Assembly: GCF_026810445.1 (NCBI RefSeq)
Contig: NZ_CP113949.1
Location: 1-64,000 of the forward strand
Direction of reading: 5' to 3'
Source: Pseudomonas sp. BSw22131
GTDB taxonomy: Bacteria; Pseudomonadota; Gammaproteobacteria; Pseudomonadales; Pseudomonadaceae
Length of the DNA stretch: 64,000 nt
In this document: one piece after another, positions 31,001-38,962 of the stretch
Layout of the letters: the number at the start of each line of letters is the position of its first letter
Position numbering within the stretch: the stretch's first letter is position 1
Made by a program: the position numbers and the translations under genes
Notes under the pieces: generated by a model
What the model saw: only the letters and a program-made list of their open reading frames with translations
What the model was told of the DNA's origin: nothing
Databases searched by the model: none

Positions 31001-33522
31001 AGCGTGGCTGGCACGTATCCGACCTTGTCTTTGAACGGCTTCACTAACTCCAGCGCAATCAGGGAGTCGACCCCATAGTCCTTCAGTGCTCGCGTGGGGT
31101 CGAGGTCAGAAGGGGTCAGGTGCATGACCGAGGCGATCGCGTCCCGAGCGAACGCCATTGCCGAGCTCAAGCACACCTCGTCGATGTTCGCGGCTGCTGC
31201 GCCCGAGGTTTGGCTGGCGCTGGCGGCAGGGACCCTTTCGGCTGGCGCGGCTGCCGTGGCCGATACAGGAACGCGGGCGACGATCAGTCCTTGGGTTTGA
31301 TTGCCGTGGTGCTCGGTGTTTTCGAAGCCGGTTTCGCGCAACAGCCGCTGCCAGGTGGCCGCGTCGAGCAATGGGCTTCCTTCTATTCGCTCGGGGCCGG
31401 TGTTGAGCCACCAGCCCTTGGTCAGGCCGAACGTCAAGGTTGCGTAGTGCTGCAGTGCCGTCACCTCGTTGAGCACGATTACGCCGCCTGGACGCAATGC
31501 GCGACGAATATTGCGCAGTGACTCGCGGATGTCGCGGGTGGCGTGGATCACGTTGGTCGCCAGCACGATGTCGAATGCGCCAAGCCATTGAGGAGGCTGT
31601 TCCACGTTGTAGATGCTGGCCTCGAAGCAGGGCTGGTCGAAGGTTCTTCTGGCCCGGTTGATGAAAGACAGCGAGAGGTCGGTGAAGCGGTACTGGCCTA
31701 GCCTGTGGCCCACGCGCGCCATCACTTGCTCGGTAGTGCTGCCTGTGCCAGCGCCAATCTCGAGCACGCGAAGCGGCTGTTCAGTGCTGTCGGCCAGACG
31801 CTCGACGATGGTCGCCATGGTCTGGTTGTAATAGTCGGCCACGGGGTTGTTACGGTACACCCCCTCTACCCGGTCGAAGCTGCCATGGGGGAACAGCACC
31901 TCTAGCGGATCGGTCTTGCCTTGCAGGATCGAGGCGAAGTCGGCCATGCAGGCGTCCAGCAGATCAAGGTGCGCGCGCAGGTGGGCAAAGCGCTGCAACA
32001 AGTTGTGTCGATCCAGCGCCTGGGGCGCATCCTCTATGGCGCTCAGCGCTTGGGCCAGTGCTTGGTGGTGAGCTGCGATGTTGGTGGGAATGCCTATGCG
32101 ATGAATGGCGCGACGGGCGTATTCATCCAGCGCCACGCTGGCCTGCTCGTTGCGTCTGACCCATTCGGCCTGATCATCAAACGGGGGGATTAGGCTTTGA
32201 AGTTCATCGACTGGCACGACGCCTGGGCTGTCGGCGGTTTCGAAGCCCATGGCCAACAGGGCTTGTGCGTTGGCCTTGAGCGCCATCACCTGGCGTTGGT
32301 CGCTGCCGATCAGGGCTTCGATGGTGGCGATGCCGTCTTCGGCTTCGAGTGAGCCAACCCCGACCTTTTCCATGCGTTCCCGATAGTAAGGCGCGGCCAC
32401 CGCGCCGACACTGCCCCAGTAACCCCAGTTGACGATCTTCGAAGGGATCTGGAAAGTCTCCTCAAGCAAGGCGGCCATGGCGTCCTTGACCGCGCAGGCG
32501 GCCGTGTAGGCGCCTTGGCCAGGATTGGCAAGGTGTGATTGGATCGAGGAAAAGAACAGCACGAAATCTACCGGATGCTGGCGCAGTGCTTGAATCAACC
32601 CATAGCTGCCCAGCAGCTTGGGCCGCAGATTGCGTTCAAGCTGGGCAGGCTGCAAGGTGTCCAGGGTCTGGTCGTGCAGATCCATCGCAGAATGAATCAC
32701 CGCGTCGAACGGGCCGTGCGCTTCGAAGATCGCCTCGAGCGCTTGAGGCACGCTGATGTCGCAGGAGCTGTGACGCATGAGTTCATGCAGTTCGAAGTCG
32801 GGCGCAGACCTCGAGACCAGGTGCACCCGCGCCTGATGGCGCTCAACCAGATAGCTGGCAAGCATCCGTCCCAGACCGCCCGTGCCACCCAGCACCAGAT
32901 AGTGCCCGCCTTTGCGCAGGGCCAAGCCCGATACGCCGCTGTTCAGCGATGCCCGTTTGAAGTGGCGGACGGCATGGCCGTCCTGGGTGATGTGCACCGG
33001 TGTCGCGGGGGCATGCGTGGGGCGGTGGCTGAACGCGCGGTGCAAGGTGGCTACAGCGAAATCGCACAGGCTGAAGGCATTGATGCTCAGGTGGGGATAC
33101 TCGCGACTGGCAGTCTGGGCCAGCCCCAGGCAGGTCGCATCCAACGGATAGCGGACATCCTGGCCGGGAGGTCCTGCAAGGGCTCGGCAGGCAACCACAT
33201 CGATCCGTGCGCGCTGTAGCCGGCTCAGAGTCTTGAGCAGATTCAGCACCGCCACTGTCACCGACGTTTGTGCCCCTTGTGCCCAAGGGCTGCGTACGAT
33301 GATTGCGTAGTGATCACCGGGTGGCAGGTCAAGCGGCGCTTCGGTAAAGGTTCGCACCCTCTGCTCGCCCAGTAGTCCTGCCATTTCCTCTGCCAGCGAC
33401 GGCTGTGTTGCTGGCACCAGAATCCAGTCTGGCACCGATTCTTGGGGCGAATGCGCGGTCATGGTGAATTGCCAGTCAGGCTCGAAGAGGCCAAGGCTTG
33501 GTGTGTCAGCGTTGCTGTTCAT
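28075..33522 (-). CDS. trans-AT PKS: KR-cMT-ACP-ACP-KS-DH (LkcC-like)
   Basis: The 1815 residues read: ketoreductase (about 200-390, NADPH motif GGTGGLG, Ser325/326, Tyr339); C-methyltransferase (about 570-745, SAM motif LEIGAGTG); tandem ACPs (phosphopantetheine Ser820 and Ser920, both G(V/I)DS); ketosynthase (about 995-1405, Cys1154 in DTACSAS, His1289 and His1329); dehydratase (about 1560-1790, His1582 in the intact HxxxGxxxxP motif, Asp1719 in DxxxQ). There is no AT. The N-terminal KR-cMT-ACP-ACP completes the KS-DH ending the preceding synthase protein, and the C-terminal KS-DH awaits a KR-ACP found at the start of the 41980-48684 protein. It overlaps the preceding gene by 17 bases. Confidence 0.93.
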   Translation of the reverse strand: MNSNADTPSLGLFEPDWQFTMTAHSPQESVPDWILVPATQPSLAEEMAGLLGEQRVRTFTEAPLDLPPGDHYAIIVRSPWAQGAQTSVTVAVLNLLKTLSRLQRARIDVVACRALAGPPGQDVRYPLDATCLGLAQTASREYPHLSINAFSLCDFAVATLHRAFSHRPTHAPATPVHITQDGHAVRHFKRASLNSGVSGLALRKGGHYLVLGGTGGLGRMLASYLVERHQARVHLVSRSAPDFELHELMRHSSCDISVPQALEAIFEAHGPFDAVIHSAMDLHDQTLDTLQPAQLERNLRPKLLGSYGLIQALRQHPVDFVLFFSSIQSHLANPGQGAYTAACAVKDAMAALLEETFQIPSKIVNWGYWGSVGAVAAPYYRERMEKVGVGSLEAEDGIATIEALIGSDQRQVMALKANAQALLAMGFETADSPGVVPVDELQSLIPPFDDQAEWVRRNEQASVALDEYARRAIHRIGIPTNIAAHHQALAQALSAIEDAPQALDRHNLLQRFAHLRAHLDLLDACMADFASILQGKTDPLEVLFPHGSFDRVEGVYRNNPVADYYNQTMATIVERLADSTEQPLRVLEIGAGTGSTTEQVMARVGHRLGQYRFTDLSLSFINRARRTFDQPCFEASIYNVEQPPQWLGAFDIVLATNVIHATRDIRESLRNIRRALRPGGVIVLNEVTALQHYATLTFGLTKGWWLNTGPERIEGSPLLDAATWQRLLRETGFENTEHHGNQTQGLIVARVPVSATAAAPAERVPAASASQTSGAAAANIDEVCLSSAMAFARDAIASVMHLTPSDLDPTRALKDYGVDSLIALELVKPFKDKVGYVPATLFFEYPTLADLAGYLEQCHPEAFKVVDSSAPAPAAPAAPAAQPGGESDTLHFVRESIAKVMHMSLDELDDDAAFASYGIDSLISLELIKPLQARYGYLPATLLFEYPSIAQLAGHLGLHATIAQAKATAAGHAHATTGQRPQPADLRTDQPAQAQAIAIIGYRGRFPGAEDTAQLWERLLQDVPLSSPVPPARWPREHMQTSTYAGVGAFLSDVDRFDHGFFNITPMDATLMDPQERLFLETAYQTFLHGAHPASRLKGSRTGVYVGVMNTGYANLTPIDSDSPRPTSLHWSIANRVSYHFDLHGPSMAVDTACSASLTALHTAVNALRLGDCDMALVGGVNVIAHPRQYDDLCRLHMLSLEGVCRPFGEGAGGFVDGEGVCAMLLKPLDRALADEDPLYGVIEASALNAGGKSNGYSAPNPQAQSRLIREALDKAKWAPTQLDYVEAHGTGTALGDPIEFKSLAAVLGEGRTETSRLPIGSIKGHIGHLESAAGLAGAVKILLQMRHRTLLPSLHAYPANPLLEPQATGLMVNRHARPWPVRDNQPYRAALSSFGAGGANAHVLLSSAIQTSRPARHPTSVRQLIMLSAHSVQALDASRIALLQWLEQNDVPLPRLASSLAHQRDHLRHRLAVCSDSTQDLRRQLALSLADLRGNGESTAVAGCDANAMNSMRMPGQQQDMDLDLDSVRLAYLGGALPDWHALFAADEPLELPEYCFDGTPLWVQARESGFESLDTLLADHNIDGQAIVPAGYYLARLLADTSTAGLMDVRFEARAQSFECVGTEQTADRFAVTIANTTVASASTLEQHSHDQQQPWTLDSGHYLQRTAIYQKFARMGYCYGDSLRLLRWACVGDDKVQASVLPARSFALPLSPAIIDAGLQTALLLDDGEAGPAWVPWMAERVERLSTHAAIAYVRCQRREKTARSVTHDFEFLAQDMSPVLRIQGLVSLNPTHDVARGQKPAARPKVVLHEL

Positions 33523-36500
33523 GCGCGTCTCCCAAAATGTTCCCGGAATAAGGCTTGATACCCAGGTCTATGAATTGCGCGATCACTCGGAAACGGTCAT
33601 CGCAGAGCAGGATCTGGGTCCTGAAGTCGCTGGTCTTCTCAGTCAAGGCGTAGTAGGTGCCGGCCGGGCAGTCCACAGGTGCGCTCCAGACCAGTGCGCC
33701 CAGGGTGAATGGCAATACGGGTGTACTGCGGCTCTCCAGGGTCAAGGCCAATCCCGATTGCAATGCCCCGTCGAGCAACCCCCACTGCTGGATCGCTTCA
33801 GTGCCGTGGCAAATCAGGCGTGCGCATGCTAGCGGCCCTTGCCGATCAACCCAGATGACGCTGCGAAAATCCCTGCTGTACTCGATACCCAAGGCATCGA
33901 ATGCCTCGTAAAGACGGGCAGCATCTATACGCCGCGCATCCGGCAGGCGTCCTTGGACCTCACGCAGGCGCTGCAATGCCTGGCTGGTCGGAGCCGGGTA
34001 ATGCAGGTCGAACGAGAGCGTCCCGTTGACCAACGGTGTGTCGCCTGACAGCAACCTGAACGTGCCATCGTCTGTAAGGGTCAGATCCAGCGCGCTATCG
34101 GCGGCGAACTGACTGAGCGGTACGCGCCAGGTGATGTCCACCAGGCTCCTGTGCAAGGTATCGTGGCGGGCGAGACGTAACCCCCAATACAATGCGCATA
34201 CGCCGGGTAGAACGCCTTGGTGGTTCACCTGATGGTCTTGGAAGACAGGGTGACGTGCGGTCACCTCCGAGGGGCGATCGTGGCAGGGCTTCAAGTTCAG
34301 CTGCAAGGTCGATGGCAGTGGGTAGCGATAGCTGCCATCGAAGCGATAAGTTGGCAGGCGTACTGGGAGTATCGAGGGGTCGAACAGTGACGGCTCAAGC
34401 GTGCCCCCCTGCAGGTAGTTGCTTGCTGCCTGTTGCAGTGCAAGGTCTTCGATTGCAGGCAGGGGATGGTCTTCGATGATGCATTCCAGGGCCTGAAGCA
34501 GGCTCTGGTGATCGTGCACCGCCACGGCAACGCGCGAGGCCATTGCGGTGCGATGCAATCCCAGGGTCTTGGTAATGGCAGCAAGACTCGCATCCGGATG
34601 TTCCGTCAGCCAGGTTTTCAGAGCCTTGGCCTGACGCTTGAGTGCTGGCGCATCGAATCCCGAGAGCACCCCAAGGCAGGGGGCTTGGTTTTGCATTCGT
34701 TCGCGGCTGGCGGGCCGTGAGGGAACGTTTTGCACCACCGCGTGTGCCCCGGAACCTCCAAAGCCATAACTGCAGACCCCGGCCCGGCGAATATCGCCGG
34801 CCTTGGGCCAGTTCTGGTTGCCGGCCTTGGCTAGTGCCGCACCCTCCAGTTTCACCCGCGGGTTCTCAGGGCCTCGCTCCGGGTTTGCCGGCACCATGGC
34901 TTCGGCGACGACCTTGACCGCCTTGATCAGGCCGAACAGTCCGGCAGCAGCCTCCAAATGGCCGAAGGCGGCCTTGGACGTGCCAAGGCAGATCGGTGCG
35001 TCGCCCCGAACGTGCATGCTGCTCAGTGCGCGACTGATGCCTTCGGCCTCGATGGGGTCGCCCAGGCGCGTGCCTGTTCCGTGGGTCTCGATGAATCCGA
35101 CGTCTGAGGTGCCGCCAAGGGAGCGATAAATACTTGCGATCATGTCAGCCTGGGCGCTGGCGCTTGGCGCGGTCAAGGATGCGGAGCGTCCGCAATGGCC
35201 GTCCTCGACCGCTGCCAGCAGCGCACACGGCCCCAGGCCGGGCACTGTCTCTCCGGCCCTACACAACAGCATGGCAAACACGCCTTCGCCCCTGACATAC
35301 CCGTTCGCAGCTTCGGCAAATGGGGAGCAGACACCGTTCGGTGAGAGGAACTGTCCTGCACGCAATGCATCATCTGTGCGTGAATCGATCAGAAGATTCA
35401 CCGCACCTACGAACGCCATGTCGCAGCGGCCCTGATGCAGATCGGCCGCAGCTCGGGCGAGTACGGTCAGACCGCTGGAGCAGGCCGTGTCGATCGTCAC
35501 CGATGGCCCCCGCCAGTCGAATTGGTACGACAGCCGGTTGGCCAGGATGCTCGCCGAGGTGCCTGTCATGTCGTAGGCATGGGCCGTTTTTTGCCGCGCC
35601 GATACGACCGTGGCGTATTCGCAGCCTGTGGCCGCGATATAACAACCAACGCGCGCGCCGCGGTAGTCGTCGGGGACTAGGCCGGCATCTTCGAAGGTCC
35701 GCCAGCACTCTTGCAGTAGCAGACGCTGGCGTGGGTCCATGTGCGCAGCCTCAACGGCCGAAATGCCGAAAAAAGAGGCATCGAAGCTGTCGATGTCATT
35801 CAGGTAGCCGCCCGGCAAGATGCTCGGCGAATCGGATCTGACGCATGGGGCTATGCAATTGCGCTGCTCCAGCATCGCTTGCCAAAGTTCATCGATGTCC
35901 AGCCCTGCCGGGCCGACGCCTGCCATCCCGAGGATGGCCAGCGGCGCAGCCTCAAACTGGGCTGCTGGTTTGGGACTGGAAAGTTCGCTGGGCGTTTCGG
36001 TATGCAATGCGTTGGCGATGGCGGTGAGACTGCTGAGTTCGTAAAAGCGATGCGGCGCAATATCCACTGCGAGTTCGTGGCGCAAGCGCTCTGCCAACAA
36101 GTTGAAGCCGATTGAATCCACACCCGCAGCGACCAGTGACTGATTGGGGTCTTGGACCTGTACACCCAATGTTTCGGCAATTAATCTGCGCAGCTCGGTG
36201 ATGCCCTGCGACTCGCTGTCGCGGCTTGGACCGCTCTCTTGCTCATGCGCCGAGCGAGCCAGCGTCTGCAACTCGGCTTGCATCAGCCTGCGCAAATCGA
36301 GCTTGCCGTTGGGGGTGTGCGGCCACTGGTCCACCAATACATAGCGTGATGGGCAACGCTGCTCGGGTAGCCGAGAGGCCACTTGTGCGCGCAGCGTTTC
36401 CACGTCGAATGGACGGCCTTGAGCCGGTCGAATGAATGCGCACAGGTAGGCGACAGGCTCCTCGCGCACCACACAGCAAGGCTCCACACCGGGTGCAAGG

Positions 36501-38962
36501 CGCCTGATCAGCGCCTCAGCCTCGGACAGCTCCACGCGATGGCCGCGTATCTTGACCTGAGAGTCCAGCCGACCGAGGTAGTCGATACGTTGCTCGCCCC
36601 AGGCTACAGCTCGATCGCCGGTGCGGTAGGCGCGATTGCTCTGCGCGCTGAATGGCTCGATGAAGTTGTGCTGCGGGGCCGGCGGCAGGTAACCCGCTCC
36701 GACCAACGATCCGCTGATGAGCAGTTCGCCGGGAACACCCAAGGCGAGCGGCTGCAATTGATCGTCCACGACCTGCAGGGCGGTGTTGTCCAGCGGATGC
36801 CCGATGCTGAGCGGCATGCCGCGGGTGACGCGCTGGCAACTGGCCCAGATGGTGGCCTCGGTAGGGCCGTAGACATGAAACAGCGTATGGCCTGCAGCCA
36901 GGACCCAGTCTGCCATTTCCTGACTCAGACGCTCGCCACCGCACAGTAGGGTGATGGGGCGTCGTGCCTGCCAGTCGGAGTCTTTCAACAGACGCAGGCT
37001 GGATGGGGTGAGCTGCAGGATTTCGATCCGATCTCGCTCGATACGATCGATCAGTTGTCGGCCACTGCGTCGTACAGGGTCGTCGGCCATCACGATGCAG
37101 CCGTTGCTGCACAGCGGTAGCAGTGCTTCGAGCAAGGAAATGTCAAAGCTGAGTGGAGTCAGCGCAATCCAGCGCGCACCCGGATAGCAGAACGGCATCG
37201 CGGCCATGGCCGTCAGGAAGGCTGCCAGATTGTCACGGCCTATCTGGATACCCTTGGGGACGCCAGTACTGCCTGAGGAAAACATCTGGTAGGCAATGGG
37301 GTCGATTTCTTGCGAAGACGATGTAGACGTTCCTGCCCCGGACATCACCTGTGTTTCGATGTTCAGGAGCACCGCCTGGGGAGCCGCATGGGCAAGACGG
37401 GCATGGGTAGAGCGATCGCACAGTACGTAGCTGATCTGGGTTCGGTGGATCAGATCGCTCAATGCTTCGTCGGGCAGGCTGGCCTCAAGTGGGGTGAAGC
37501 GAACGCCGTGCTTGAGCGCTGCCAGCAGTGCGATCGGCAGCCAACGGTTGCGGCCGATGCAGACCCCGACTTGGCTGACCCCTTGTTGCGCCAGGCTTAC
37601 AACGGTGGCATCGATACTGCTGCGCAGGGCGCTGTAGGTCAGCTCACCATCGTCGTCAATTACCGCAATCCGTTCTGCCTCGGCCTGTTCCAGTGCGCAC
37701 AGCATCTGCTCCAGCGAAACGGGAGGGATTCGTTGGCCTCGTTCGCCAGGCTCTGGTCGCTTCAGTGTTGCCAGCGCTGCGAAGGGCTGCTGCGTGTCCT
37801 CGAGCAAGTCGTGCAGGCTGTGTTGAAACTGTTCTGCGAACTGCGCGAACCAGCGCGGCGTGCTGCGTTCGTGACTGGCTTCCAGGCGCACTTGCAGACA
37901 TCCTCCGGCCATCGAGCACACGGCGGCCAGATCGTACGGTCCACCTGCGCATGGCAAGGCAAGAACTTCGCAGACCTCGCCTATCGTTGGGGCGGTCGGT
38001 GTTAGCAGCCCAGGCGACTCATTGATGACGACATTGCCTGCGCTCCCCGCCGGGAACTGAGCCAGCAGCTCGTTCCATGGTGTGTGCTGGAAGGGACGGA
38101 TGCGTCGACGTGTTTCGCCAATGTGTTGCAACAGTGTGTGAGCGTCTGAACAGGCATCCACGTCGACAGGCAGAGGAACAAGGTTGCTGCAGGTCCCTGC
38201 GTCGGGGCCGCCAGGCACTTGTACTGTATGGCACAGCATTATTTTGGCGTTCTGCTCCCAAGCCCGCAGGTAGCGGGCAAGGGTCAGTGCCATGGCCGCG
38301 CAGGTCAGGCGAAATCCGCTGGTTTGCAGGGTATTGCACTGATCGGGGGTGACCTGGCTCAAGGTCATTGTGGCTGTCCTGACCTGACCTGACCGGGGGC
38401 CTGAGGCAGGCGGCATCATCGGCAGGGATTGCTCAAGGGTGTAACCGGCGAGCAGCTCGCTCCAGAAACCTGCAGGCGCCGGTGTGCGTGGGCCGGCTGC
38501 GGGGCAGGGCACCGGCGTGCGGCCGGCGTAGCATTCGCTAAGGGCTGCCAGAAAGCGCTGTAAACTCACGCCGTCCATCACCAGGTGGCTGAAGAGGCAG
38601 TCCAGGTAGCACTGCCCGTCCTCAAGTGTCTGCAGGACGAAGCGATAGTGCCTTGAGCGGCCCTGCGTCAGGGATTGCAATGGTTGCGGGCAACTATCGT
38701 ATTCCAGCACCTCAGGGCTCAGGGCCAGGCGCTTGCTGAGCAGCGTGCCGTTGTTGAGCAAAAACGTATTGCGCAGGCTGGCGAAGGGCCCGGCCAGCAA
38801 CCTATACAGTGCATGGTCCAGAAGCTGGACATCCACCGATGATGCCAGCGCGAAGCGGTAGCTCAATATCAGTCCCGGATCGCCGGCATGCGTCTGGCTG
38901 CGGCGCCAGATCAGCGTTTCTTCTGGTGTGGCAGGACGGCAATCGGCAATGAGGGTGTCCAT
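33506..38962 (-). CDS. Hybrid NRPS/trans-AT PKS: C-A(Gly)-PCP-KS-DH (LkcA-like), chain-initiating protein
   Basis: The 1818 residues read: condensation domain (about 1-395) with SHLVMDG at 125-131, which keeps catalytic His126 and Asp130-Gly131 but replaces the first His; adenylation domain (about 415-900) with SSGSTGVPKG, YGPTE, YRTGD and NGKL; PCP (Ser950); ketosynthase (about 1005-1410, Cys1161, His1294, His1335); dehydratase (about 1570-1800, His1577, Asp1731). The ten specificity residues, aligned by eye to GrsA, read D-I-L-Q-L-G-V-I-W-K, close to the classic glycine code. N-acyl-glycine as starter fits lankacidin chemistry. The DH motif has His in place of the usual Gly (HxxxHxxxxP). 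The gene starts directly after the TE-bearing gene. Confidence 0.93.
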   Translation of the reverse strand: MDTLIADCRPATPEETLIWRRSQTHAGDPGLILSYRFALASSVDVQLLDHALYRLLAGPFASLRNTFLLNNGTLLSKRLALSPEVLEYDSCPQPLQSLTQGRSRHYRFVLQTLEDGQCYLDCLFSHLVMDGVSLQRFLAALSECYAGRTPVPCPAAGPRTPAPAGFWSELLAGYTLEQSLPMMPPASGPRSGQVRTATMTLSQVTPDQCNTLQTSGFRLTCAAMALTLARYLRAWEQNAKIMLCHTVQVPGGPDAGTCSNLVPLPVDVDACSDAHTLLQHIGETRRRIRPFQHTPWNELLAQFPAGSAGNVVINESPGLLTPTAPTIGEVCEVLALPCAGGPYDLAAVCSMAGGCLQVRLEASHERSTPRWFAQFAEQFQHSLHDLLEDTQQPFAALATLKRPEPGERGQRIPPVSLEQMLCALEQAEAERIAVIDDDGELTYSALRSSIDATVVSLAQQGVSQVGVCIGRNRWLPIALLAALKHGVRFTPLEASLPDEALSDLIHRTQISYVLCDRSTHARLAHAAPQAVLLNIETQVMSGAGTSTSSSQEIDPIAYQMFSSGSTGVPKGIQIGRDNLAAFLTAMAAMPFCYPGARWIALTPLSFDISLLEALLPLCSNGCIVMADDPVRRSGRQLIDRIERDRIEILQLTPSSLRLLKDSDWQARRPITLLCGGERLSQEMADWVLAAGHTLFHVYGPTEATIWASCQRVTRGMPLSIGHPLDNTALQVVDDQLQPLALGVPGELLISGSLVGAGYLPPAPQHNFIEPFSAQSNRAYRTGDRAVAWGEQRIDYLGRLDSQVKIRGHRVELSEAEALIRRLAPGVEPCCVVREEPVAYLCAFIRPAQGRPFDVETLRAQVASRLPEQRCPSRYVLVDQWPHTPNGKLDLRRLMQAELQTLARSAHEQESGPSRDSESQGITELRRLIAETLGVQVQDPNQSLVAAGVDSIGFNLLAERLRHELAVDIAPHRFYELSSLTAIANALHTETPSELSSPKPAAQFEAAPLAILGMAGVGPAGLDIDELWQAMLEQRNCIAPCVRSDSPSILPGGYLNDIDSFDASFFGISAVEAAHMDPRQRLLLQECWRTFEDAGLVPDDYRGARVGCYIAATGCEYATVVSARQKTAHAYDMTGTSASILANRLSYQFDWRGPSVTIDTACSSGLTVLARAAADLHQGRCDMAFVGAVNLLIDSRTDDALRAGQFLSPNGVCSPFAEAANGYVRGEGVFAMLLCRAGETVPGLGPCALLAAVEDGHCGRSASLTAPSASAQADMIASIYRSLGGTSDVGFIETHGTGTRLGDPIEAEGISRALSSMHVRGDAPICLGTSKAAFGHLEAAAGLFGLIKAVKVVAEAMVPANPERGPENPRVKLEGAALAKAGNQNWPKAGDIRRAGVCSYGFGGSGAHAVVQNVPSRPASRERMQNQAPCLGVLSGFDAPALKRQAKALKTWLTEHPDASLAAITKTLGLHRTAMASRVAVAVHDHQSLLQALECIIEDHPLPAIEDLALQQAASNYLQGGTLEPSLFDPSILPVRLPTYRFDGSYRYPLPSTLQLNLKPCHDRPSEVTARHPVFQDHQVNHQGVLPGVCALYWGLRLARHDTLHRSLVDITWRVPLSQFAADSALDLTLTDDGTFRLLSGDTPLVNGTLSFDLHYPAPTSQALQRLREVQGRLPDARRIDAARLYEAFDALGIEYSRDFRSVIWVDRQGPLACARLICHGTEAIQQWGLLDGALQSGLALTLESRSTPVLPFTLGALVWSAPVDCPAGTYYALTEKTSDFRTQILLCDDRFRVIAQFIDLGIKPYSGNILGDAHEQQR

